64,000 nt of DNA from Oikopleura dioica (lineage: Eukaryota > Chordata > Appendicularia > Copelata > Oikopleuridae): contig OU015566.1 of NCBI GenBank assembly GCA_907165135.1, positions 5,192,157 through 5,256,156 on the forward strand, in the 5' to 3' direction. Under the pieces are notes generated by a model. It made no database searches. It was not told the origin of the DNA and worked only from the letters and a program-made list of their open reading frames with translations. Made by a program: the position numbers and the translations under genes. Below, in pieces: positions 43,537 through 54,700 of the stretch (positions are counted from its first letter, which is position 1; each line of letters opens with the position of its first letter).

Positions 43537-46500
43537 ATGGAGAGATATAAAGTGCTGGACCTGATTGGAGAAGGCAGCTTCGGACGGGTCTACCGTGGTC
43601 GTCTGCGCTACACTGGTCAATCCGTCGCCTTGAAGTTCATCTCTAAGACGGGCAGAAGCGAAAAGGAGATCAACAATCTTAAACGTGAACTCGAAATTAT
43701 GAAAAGTAAGCTATCTAGTGCGCTTCTTTTTGAAGGAAAAAATTATTGATTAATGTAGCGATCAAGCACCCAAACATAATCTGCATGCACGACAGCTTCG
43801 AGACGGAGAACGAGGTGGTCGTTGTGATGGAGCACGCAGAGGGCGAGCTCTTTCAAGTGCTTGAAGACGATGGGAAGCTGGACGAAGGGATCATTCAGAC
43901 GATTGCCTGCCAGCTGGTCTCGGCGCTTTACTACCTGCACTCGAACCGGATTCTGCACCGAGACATGAAGCCACAGAACATTTTGATTGGTAAGGGCGGC
44001 CAAATAAAACTGTGCGATTTCGGCTTTGCGCGAACTATGGGCTCTGCCACTTTCGTCTTGACTTCGATAAAGGGGACGCCGCTCTACATGGCTCCGGAAC
44101 TAGTCCAGGAAAAGCCGTACGACCACACGGCCGATCTCTGGTCGCTCGGCTGCATTCTCTACGAGCTCTTCGCCGGGCAGCCGCCTTTTACACCACCTCC
44201 ATCTTCCAGCTCGTTTCTCTCATCATCCAAGAGGAAATCCACTGGCCGGGCGACATGTCCTCTGAGCTTACCAGTTTCCTCAAAGGCCGGGCTCGGCAAC
44301 CTGTGTTGAAAACCTGAATTTGGGCCTGAAAGAGCTTGAATGAGAAACCTTGAAGCGACTTTTTTGAAAACGAAGCCGCAGAGCGGTTTCGCTAAAATTA
44401 TCGCAATCTATTCTTATTTTACCGGAGCCGCTATGCTGCTTGCGGCTTCTCGTTCAAGTTTTTTCAGGCCCTGACTCAGGTTGCCGAGCCCAACTCAAAG
44501 GAATTCTCACCAAAGACCCAAAGAAGCGGCTCGGCTGGCCGCATTTACTCAACCACCCGTTTGTACGCCAGGGAGTGAAGATAATCGGCTCGAGATCGGA
44601 ACAGCCGCTCACTGAGATCTTGTCCGACGATCAGCTACGCAAGAAGGAAGAGCAGTCGAAGCGAATGGCCTCGGCGAAGAAGCCCGGCTCCAAGCTGCTG
44701 GCGAAGGCGCGGGCGCAGATGGAAGAAAGGAAGAAGAAAGCCGAGCGAGAAAATATTCCGCCTGTTGCACCGATCCCCTCTGCTGGGCCACGAGAGAGCG
44801 TGAGGACGAACTTTTCGTTGAAAGCGAGCGTCAAAGAGTCCGTAAAGCTGCCGAAGATAGAACGCAACTCGAGCTCAATCACGGCGTCTTCAATCCAGCC
44901 TGTCGAGAAGGAACTGACCCAGATTTCGAGAGATTTCAAACACGAAATCGTGGACGCGCCGAAACGAGTTCGAAGCGCCAAAAACCGAGCTGGGCGCTCA
45001 ATGAGCCGTTCTCTTCAAGAATCAATTGCTGACGCTGGAACAACGAGCAGGTGGGAGGAGTTGGCGGAAATGACGAACCCAGACGCTGTGGAAAGCTTCA
45101 CGACGCCAGTTAATCTTCTCCAAGATGGAGATTTCGTTTGCGAGTTCAAAAAGCGCCTTTTGGAGTGCTTCACGCACGCACAGAACGAGTTCCCAGAGAA
45201 AGAAAAAGTCAACGGAAAAGAATTGTGCTACGTTTTGCGCACCTTCACGAATTTGGCAGTTCTCGGCGCGGAAATCGACGTTCTCCGCAAAATCGAGCTA
45301 GAAACGCATCTTTTCGAAAGCGTGATTCAACGTTTGCGCTTCTTTGTGCAAGGAGACAAAATCGAAGAAAACGCGGCAGTCATATCGGAGCTTTTTGCGT
45401 TTTCTTGCACCTTCATGACTTCAGATCTTGGCGGCAGCAGCGCAGACGAAGATTTAAGTCGATTCTCTACCTTTGTGAATGATCTTCATCCGCTGCTAGA
45501 CCCATTTATCGAAAGCTGCAGCCCCAATCTGCACAAAGACTGCGACATTCCGGCTCAGGCAGTGACGACCTTGCTCGTCATTTGCGAGATATACGATTCG
45601 ACAGACATCCAGCCATATTTGGACAATTTGTTCGAGTCCTTTTCCAGACGAAAAATCTGCGCCAAGATTTTAAATCGCGCCTTGAGCGCTTCTCAAAGGT
45701 GCACTCGTAAGATACGGCCAAAACATTTGGATTGAGTTTCGCGATTGTTAATTTATTTCTGTTGCAGAAGTAGAATCGCAGTTATTCAAACCAAGTGGCG
45801 TTTCGATTTGTATTAGTAATTGTCCTGTAGAAAAATGGGAATTTATCGAAAATTAGCAAATAGTAAAGTAGAATCGATGTCTATAATAAAAGTTCCAAAT
45901 TGCTTTTTTGTAGTAACAGCGATGCAAGCTTATATCTACAATGCTTGGGCGTGATCCTTCGACTTCCGGTGCATGAGACTGAGCAAACGGCCTCCTCCGA
46001 CAAAGAACAAATCGCGGACGAGTGTATTTGCGAAATGTTCTCGACTCAAGCGTGGAAACACTTCCTCAAGAAGGAACTCAACGAGCCAAGCAGCTTACGC
46101 AGCGCTTTGAACTTGCTTTATCCGATGATGCTGAGAAGTAGCTTTCCACAGGAAGGAGTCGTCGCCGTTGTTGGAGAATTGGGACTGCTGATGAAGATTA
46201 TCGCTGGACAAGAGGAAATCGAAATTGATTTAGGCAGCGTTTTATTAAACACGGGATAAATTAAACCGAAAAGATCATTGTTAACAACGTTCGAAAAGAA
46301 GACGAGGCGCTCTTTGAAATGTTCGAAATCGGATTCTACATTATGTTCATCGCGGCGCGGAAAGAGAAAGAAGTCCTCATTTCTTCCGTCGCCGGCAATT
46401 TCCTGGCAGCAGAGCACATCGAGTACAAAGACATCTTCAGGCAAGTGATGTCCAGTCCGCCAACGCCTACTGTAGGACTGGCCGCTCTCATCGCCGCCAT

Positions 46501-48268
46501 CGAGCTAGGTTCAACGGTTTTTTCTTTCTCTCGACTTATTGACGAATTTTAGAAATCTATTTGCCGATTCAGGAAATTAGAAGCTCTTGCACTCGTTGCT
46601 TGGCTGATCTGACAATCATTGTGAATCGCCCGCCTCGGGGCATTTTAGACGGCGTTGTCCGAAATCTGGAGCATTCTATTCGCTCCTGCGCGCTCTCGGA
46701 CCTAATTTCAATCGTCACTGATGAACCTATTTTCACTCTTCTCTGGCATCGAGCTGCACATCTTCTGGCTCTTCATATCAATGGCAAGTTGCACCTTTGT
46801 CTGGGCCTTTGCTAGGGTCTCTCGTTAGCGTTTCGGGCCGAAACTTTCGGCTGTAGTTATATATTATATAATATATAATAAGATTTCGTGAGTTGAATTT
46901 CTGTTTCAGACGGCGAACAAAAGATCCAATGGGTTTTGTTTTCGCCTTCTGGGCTTTGCGATTTGATTTCGCTTTCGATGGCGATTTTCAGCAGAGAGCC
47001 GTATTGCTGCATCCAGTACTTAGCGGACAGCGAGTCCGTCCTCATTCTCACAATCGCAAAGGTGAGCCATTCATTTTCCAAGCGAAAATAACCAGCCGAC
47101 GAAGCTTCTTTGCCAACAAACACAGGAGCAAATTCGCATGGCGTCTTCTTCCGCCTCGGAGCAGATTTTGCGAAACTGCATCACTCTGCTCTCGCTCGTC
47201 TTCGCTCTCGACCTTGACGACGCAACGAAAGCGGCGATTCAACAGTGCTACACTCACTTCGACTTCTTGAGCCTGATCCTGCGCTACTTCAAAGAGAACA
47301 ACGACAATCTCAAGATTTCCGAAGCTGCTCTCGGCTTCATTACTCGATCAGTGCTGCAGAACCCGATCCACTCGACTGATATTCAAGCTCTTTTGCCAGG
47401 TTTGTTTAAAACGCTAAACTCAAAGTGCATCTACTTGCATACTTGATAGAGTACAACGGCGAGATTAATTCAGCCATCGCGAGCTCCAATCCCGTCGTTG
47501 CCGCGGACGCGCTCACCCTCGTTCACCAGTTTCTTTTAATGGGGAAAAGCGAGCTAGCGCTGAAACTCGTCTCTGATCCCGACCCAACTGTTCTGAAGAA
47601 GTCTTTGCAATTCGGGAGGTAAGCAAATTCGAGCCCTAACAATTTCCTTCAAATTTCTAGCACAAATACAAAACTGAAAGCGTCGCTGGTCGCCTCGCAG
47701 CTCATTCTCAAACAGCGCGGAGCGGACAACCTCGATCTCTACGATTCAGTTTCTGCGCTCTCGAACGATGCAGACGAAAATGTGAGGAGAAACGCCACTC
47801 TGTTCCTTTCAAATTTGATCTACTTCAAAGTTCCGCCCCACTTCGATGAAGTCTTAACGAATTTGGTTCGCCAAATCGATTCGAAAAACCCCAAACTTCG
47901 GCTGCAAGCGCTCGAAGCTCTCTCACACATTCCTCAGCACGGAGAAGAGTTCATCTTGAAGATGAAGAAGGCCGCTGTTTTCCAGAGAATAAACAAACTC
48001 ATCATGTAAGAAGAGATAGAATGATTTCATGCTTTAGCAATTTTTAAGCTCTGAACCTTCCCCCGCCGTCCTCCAGCCACTGATCCAACGCGTGCTGCGC
48101 AAGTTGTGCACGTTCACATCAATTCGTAGCCACCTTGTGGCGATCGGCCTGCTCTCGCAGCTGCACACACTGGCGGAGCGCAACGCCGGCGCCTCCTCCT
48201 CCGACCTGCCACGAAACCAGAAATTCCATGCCCAGATCCTGCGAATTGTTCAAATCCTCCGCCCGTGA
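43537..48268 (+). CDS. STK36: Serine/threonine kinase STK36 (Fused)
   Basis: In vertebrates STK36 acts in motile-cilium central-pair assembly and, as Fused, in Hedgehog signalling. It starts [21 protein letters not shown] with VALKFISK (catalytic Lys). The next exon has [41 protein letters not shown] and [14 protein letters not shown]. The kinase C-lobe continues FYTTSIFQL, is interrupted by an introner-like element, and resumes [11 protein letters not shown] and HPF. After a basic linker (44600-45010), helical exons to 48268 (including [13 protein letters not shown]) form the ARM/HEAT-like C-terminal half, ending IVQILRP. One T is missing from the TTTT run at 44186-44189. Introns are short; the gene is complete by comparison with the human protein. 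Confidence 0.94.
44287..44493 (+). mobile_element. Introner-like element forming an intron in the STK36 kinase domain
   Basis: 207 bp with ends CCGGGCTCGGCAACCTGTG and CAGGTTGCCGAGCCCAA, flanked by the perfect 8-bp duplication CTCAAAGG (44279-44286, 44494-44501). Splicing AAAG|GC on the left to CAAAG|G on the right (intron 44286-44500, GC-AG) joins SFLK to GILTKDP, the expected kinase sequence. The acceptor AG lies wholly in the right duplicate; the donor uses the last G of the left duplicate plus the first base of the element. Confidence 0.85.
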
Positions 48269-48409
48269 CTTTTGCCGCCTCGTTGTATTCCAAAAAACCA
48301 ACCATTACTTCCCTGAAAGTTGTTTCCTGCTGTGCCTTTGTTTGTTCAGTCTGCCGAATATGTAAATATATGATTTTATATTTTTTCACAAATATATTCT
48401 ATTTTCATA

Positions 48410-48415
48410 AATAAA
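48410..48415 (+). promoter_or_regulatory. Polyadenylation signal of STK36
   Basis: AATAAA about 140 nt after the STK36 stop. The rest of the 450-bp spacer to the next gene is AT-rich with no gene. Confidence 0.5.
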
Positions 48416-48714
48416 AGCTTTTATCTCAAATTCAAAGGATTTTTTCCGCATTCGAAAGTTCAAAATAAGACTTCAATCTGACTGGCAGAGTAATTTACCA
48501 ATAAAACAGGCGGAAGTCGAAATTTGGACGAAAAATCAATTTTTTTTTTGCCGTTTTTCGTTCAAGAAAAGCATTCTCTGTAAAAACCACATTCGCATTC
48601 GCTTTCAAAACTATCGAAATCGACGCATTTCGCATTCCTTGAGCTCTTTTTCCAAAGTCGTCCGTTTCCAGGCCGGAAATAATTCATTTTCACAAAAATA
48701 TTTTTTAATGAAAA

Positions 48715-51700
48715 ATGAACAAATATCAGAAAAAGATAAAAGCGATAGAAAGAATTCTAGACGAAGAAGATAGAACAGAAAAGGCTCCCTATCCACTTCA
48801 TTTTGAAATCGAATGGACTTGGTACAGACGATTACAAGTAAGATTTAGGAACAAATGAATGAAAAATATTGTAGTTCTTCATCGCTTGTTTCACTTTGAT
48901 ACCATTTCGTGCGATTGGAACGGTCTCTTATTTCAATAAAAGTCGATAGAGTAAGAAAGAGACCGCGATAAGTAATTGCCCTGACATGCCCTTTCCAGTT
49001 AATAATTACAGCAATACTCGATTCGTCTGGTTACTACACAAAACCCTACCAGATTTTTCTTTACAATGCTATGTTGAAGGGATGGCTATTTAAGTGTTGA
49101 ATTAAAAGCGCCAGATTTTTATTAAAACAGCCTTTGAATAGATAACCAGACTCCAAATTTTTATCCTTGGCATTTCAATAAAGCACAGAGGCAGCCCGGC
49201 TTCCCGCCAAGAGGCGCCCATCATTGTTCTAGCTCCACACTCTTTGATGCAAGATTCCATTTTTCTAGCTCACCATGGGCTAATCACAGGACTATCACCA
49301 AGTCTAGTCTCTCACTATGGATTGAAAAAGACTTTCCTTATCGGTCCACTAACGACAGCGTGTGGCGCAATCTATCTCGACCGAGAAAACCGCGACTCAC
49401 GCTCAGCTACTGTTCACGAAATCAACAAACGAGTCAAGACTGAGCAGCCTCTTCCTCAGTTAATTATGTTTCCCGAAGGAGCTGTTACTAATGGGAAAAG
49501 TTTGCTTCAATTTAAGCCTGGCGCTTTCATTCCAAGAGGTAAATATCATAATATTCGCGCGAAGGCCCTAGTTAGCTCATTTTTGAGGTATTATAAAAGT
49601 ATTTCTCACTGAAATAATGTCAAAAAGAACAAATTAGTTTTCCACCATTTCGGGTGACTGGCGCCAAGCCGCGCGCAGTTTTTCCGTGAGAATCCCTAAG
49701 TATAACTTATACTCTATAATTTATATTTTTTCACATTCGTTTTTCGTGTGCTGTCTGCATGCCCTTATTCTGCTTCCTTTACTTTTTGTTTAGTTCCTGT
49801 GCAGCCAGTTGCAGTTTCATTTGAGGGCTGGAGAACGGGAACCTGTTCCAAAGGAACAAATCAAGCCTGGCTGCTTCTTGTTTCATTCGCGAACTTACGA
49901 ATGGAGGTTCTCAAAAAATCATCATCGTTAAAGACAGACAATATTAAGTTGAGATTCGATTACCTTCCAGTTGTAACGCCCCTTGAAAACGAAGATCCGA
50001 TTTCTTTTTCGAGCCGTGTTCGAGTTATTTTCAGTGAACACACCGGGCTGAAATCATCAAATATTTCATTCGAAAACACTCTCATTCACTTTGAGCTGAA
50101 GAGGCTTGGACTGCCATTTGAGTCGATGGACGTTGATTTGAAAAAACTGATGAAGTGTTTAGACTACAAGGTAACGCTAAATGAAAGTCGGAAATAAAGA
50201 AAACTTCCGTCAAAAGGTTGAAGACATTCATCTTCGATTGCAAGAATTCGCCAAACTTCGTGATCCAGAAGAAAATATTATAACTATAGGCTCGTTGAAT
50301 CATGATATCCTTAGGGAACAACGCCTCAAGCAATACAAAAATTTATTTCACGGCCAAATATTTACGTCAATTTGGTTCTACGTTGGTTTAAATTTGTCTT
50401 GTCAACTTGGTATTACCAAATTGATCCGACATTTTTCCGAAAATCATTTCACGATATTCTTCTCAAAATGAAAAGATGGTCAGTTTTCACGAGCCAGATT
50501 GACCCAAAATTGTCTTATCATCATGTCATCTCTTTACGATTTCTACTTTTATCATTGGAATGCTCATATGCTCTCATCATAATCAACGGGTCGGAAACTA
50601 ATTAAGGGTTTATTCAGTCTAGGATTAATGTGTATGTACGCATACTTTGGAAAAAATCTTAATTCGTTTCTGACTATTCTAGTGCGATCTGACGTCCATT
50701 CATCAAAAATATGCAATTCGCAAAACCGCATGTTTAATCTATTTATTGATATTTCTTATCATTGCTTTGCGATTTTAAAAGTTCGATTATTGACAGTTCA
50801 TACGATTCAACTTCTACAACAAGATAGCCGTCAACACCTTCTTCAACAACAACTACTCCAACGAGCCGATAAACCGTCGTATCATCTCGGTGCCGTGGGG
50901 TCGGACAAACTCTCTGTCAGTGCGTCCGCTTGTCGCAAACTAGCTCATCCGTAAGAGAAGATACGGTGCGAACCGCGACAGTAACTTCCCCCGGGTATGT
51001 TCCTTGGAATTTGCTTCTTCTATGATTTCAATTTTGATAAATTTATTTTATAAAATCCTGACCAAATTTTATTCAATTTATTTGTTAAATTTTGTACATA
51101 TTCTTTTACTTTTCTCATCCCTTTTTTTATATATTTCAATCTTAATTAACAGTCACTTCTACGGTCACATAGTGAGAAGTTTTAGTGGCTGTTATTATTT
51201 TCTGCTTTTTATTATGAAAAAAATTAATTTGCGTTTTATCTCGTCACGCGCGGCGCCGGCTCCAGAATCCTTCGAAAATAACTTGCTTGGCAAGTTCGAC
51301 CAGCTTATCATCCGAAAAGAAATCGATCCGAAAGGATTTCCCGCTAGAAAAACCGTCAGAGAAAGCCACGGGCTCTCTTCCTTGTTTTCAAAAGAAAAAT
51401 TGTTTTTCAAAAACAATCGCTTGTTCAAAAACACTGATTGAATCTCGCTGCTATTTAACCCCGCGTCGCGCCTTTTTCCGGCATTCAAATCACAAATAAA
51501 ACCACGCAAATTTCAAATTTGATTCTCGTTATTTTCGCTTGGCATTCTAGAGTAAAAGATTAGAGAGCAAAATTCCTGCAGGACAGCCGCTTCCGTATCA
51601 TGGTGACTCCAACTCCTGAAGAGGTACTGTACAAGAGTCATGCGCTTTTTTCGGTTTCCCCAAATCAGATGATTAGATTAGGAATGAGAAATTTCGAATT

Positions 51701-54700
51701 TAATTTGATTAACTCTACAATTAAAGACAAATTACAGCGAGCAAAATGGATTTTTGATAAATCTCTCGCGGAAAATAAACCCGAAAACAAAGAGGACCTC
51801 GAGGCTCAATTTTCGCGCCTTTCAAGTTCTTTTGTTTATAATTCATGCGAGCCAGAATTTCTTAGGGAATACGGGGAAGATCTTTATGGATTTGAATCAG
51901 CTGAGGAAAAATTGTCTTTTTTGACTTCTGTTTTTGGCGACGAATCGCCCGAGGAAAAGATCCTTCGAAACAAAGAGAAAATGGAAAATCTCGCTCGTAA
52001 GAGCGAGAATAATGAAAAGTTCGAGATTTTTTTGTCACGTGTTAAAACGGTCGCGGAGAAGATTACGCAGAAACCAGATGCGAGAGAATACATTATCGAC
52101 GCGCAATTTAGAAAATCGCTAACGCCCGAACTGCAGAATTTTCTTCGCGATCAGTGTATGCTTGAAAAAACCCCCGAGGAAATATCCAAATTTCTTGACA
52201 AAAGAAAACGAAATGAGACTGTCCCCAAAATTGCCCAAATCGAAATTGACGCGAAACTGGGCTCGTTCTTCCAGTCGACTTCTGACTTAATTTCGAAATC
52301 GACAATGTCCTTTGAGGATCAAATTGCTCAATTGAAAACTGAACAGAAAAAATCAGAGGAGGCGGCGGAAAAACGGGCATGTGCGCTACATGATCAAATT
52401 GAAAAACTAACGGCAACAATTGCAAAATTGGAAGTTGATCGCCGTAACGATCAGAGTTTGACGCGCCAAAATAACCAGCAACGGAATTTTCAAAGTCGAA
52501 ATTTGGGCGCGCCAAACTCAGATCGGCAAAGGCCACGACGATTTTGTGGATTTTGTAACACAGACACTCATTTTAGATCGCATTGCCCCTTTATAACCTG
52601 TCATTTTTGTCAGAAAAAAGGCCACATGAAAACGGCCTGTCCCGATAATCCCGATAGAATTTACAGAGCTGCTCGGGTCGAGGGAGAAGAAACTTCAAAA
52701 AACGAGTAAATGGAACTGAAAGCCCTGGTCAGGCACCAGTTCCAAGAACTTGTTCAATTTTTCGCATTGGATTACAATATTTTGTAGAAATGACAATTTT
52801 TTCAAAGAAAATAAAAATGCTCGTCGATTCAGGTTCCCAACTTAATCTTTTGCCCAAATCATTTATTCCCGATAATGTTAAAATTCAAGCCCCTGATATT
52901 TTTGCTAAAAATTATGGTGGAGGAAGTATTGAAATTCTTGGTTTTGTTGAATGTGATTTTCATGTTAAAACGGAAAAATGGGGTAAATCACGATTTTACA
53001 TTGTAAATGACAATTGTGAGGCGATTCTCGGTTCGGAAGCACTCAAATCTAATGAATTAATGATCAATCTTCATCGTAATCGTCTTGTTAAATCTGGTCC
53101 TATCGAGCGAATGGCGAATTTATGTAATAATTCATCAAAAAGCCCAAAAATTAATAACATTGAGCATGACAGTTTTTATGCCGTTTCTGAACAAAATTTC
53201 ACATTCAGAGGCAAAAGTGAGCAAATAATCGATTTGAAAATTCCTCATTTGAATAGATCAATGAATCTTTTTTTAGAAAAAAGTCAGCTTAGAAATTCCA
53301 AGCTCGAATTAATAGAATCATTTCAAAGAGTTGATCCAGAAAATCCATTTTTTCGAGTTCTTGTCATAAACCCTCTTAATTCGACAATAAAAATTCCCGC
53401 TGGCACGGCCTTCGCAAAACTTGCAGAAATAGCTGAAATCGCGTGCATAAAGCCCTCTAAAAAGGATCTTGATTTTCTTCTTTCACGATTAAAAATAGGC
53501 AATTTATCGGAGAGCAATAAGCCAAGATTTTTCGATCTTCTCGGCATTTATACTCATTTGTTTCAAGACGAGGACGACGATTTGCCTGTCTCGAACCTTG
53601 AAAAATTTTCGATTGAACTTGAGACTGATCGCCCGATTTGTAGCAATATGTACAGAACGCCGTATGCCTTGCGGGGAGTAATGACCGGTACTCTTACCTC
53701 CTACCTTGGGCAAGACATAATAATGCGAGTAAATTCACCCTATAATAGCCCCGCGTTACTCGTAAGAAAACGAAATGGTACATTCAGATTGTGTATAGAT
53801 TACAGGAAATTAAATTCATTCACGCTTCAGCAGCATCACCCGCTGCAACAAATTGAGGACGTTTTAGGATTTTTAGAGAATAGCCTTATTTTTCTTGCGT
53901 GGATTTGCGTAAAGGATTTCATCAGTGCCTCGTGGATGAGAAATCGCGAGAAAAACTAGCTTTTTCGACTGAAGACGGACAATTTACTTGGAAAAGACTT
54001 CCAATGGGTCTTAAAAATGCCCCTATTCATTTCGCAAAATGTATGGATGTTATTTTACGAGACACGCCAAAAACTCAAATTTGCGCATATCTTGATGATT
54101 TAGTGGTCCATTCAAGAACAGAAGAAGAACACCTAGCCAATTTATGTAAATTTTTTCAAATTTTAGATCAAAATAATTTACGAATTAATATTGACAAAGC
54201 GAGTTTCTTTGAGCGAAAAGCATGCATTTTGGGTTTTGAAATTTTTAACGGAAGAATACGGCCATCACAGGACAAGATCGAGGCGGTTAAAAATCTTTCT
54301 ATTCCAAGAAATCGTGAGGAGGCACAATCACTTTTTGGCCTTCTTTCGCAGCACAGAAAATTTATTAAAAATTTTGCACCCCTGGGAGTAGAAATTTCAA
54401 AAACGTACAGAGGTTCATTTTGTTGGACAAAAGAGGCGACAATTGCACTCGAAAAGCTCAAAAGTATCATCTGCCAAAACACCCTTGAGCTCAAAATCCC
54501 CCCACTAAATAACGGTGTTTTTGTACTTGAGACTGACGCATCTAATCATAGTCTCGGTGGAGTTCTTTATCTTTGCGCGGAGCGGAATAAAAATCACCAT
54601 CATTCGCATAATTGCTTGCAACCGATAGCTTATCACTCGCTTAATTTCACGCCGGCACAACAGAAATACGGAACATTGGAAAAAGAGCTTTATAGTGGAA

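Noticed and set aside
51004-51509. Frames inside the LTRs (repeated at 57914-58419)
   Set aside because: Present in both LTRs, low-complexity and hydrophobic/basic, with no conserved motif; treated as LTR sequence, not genes.
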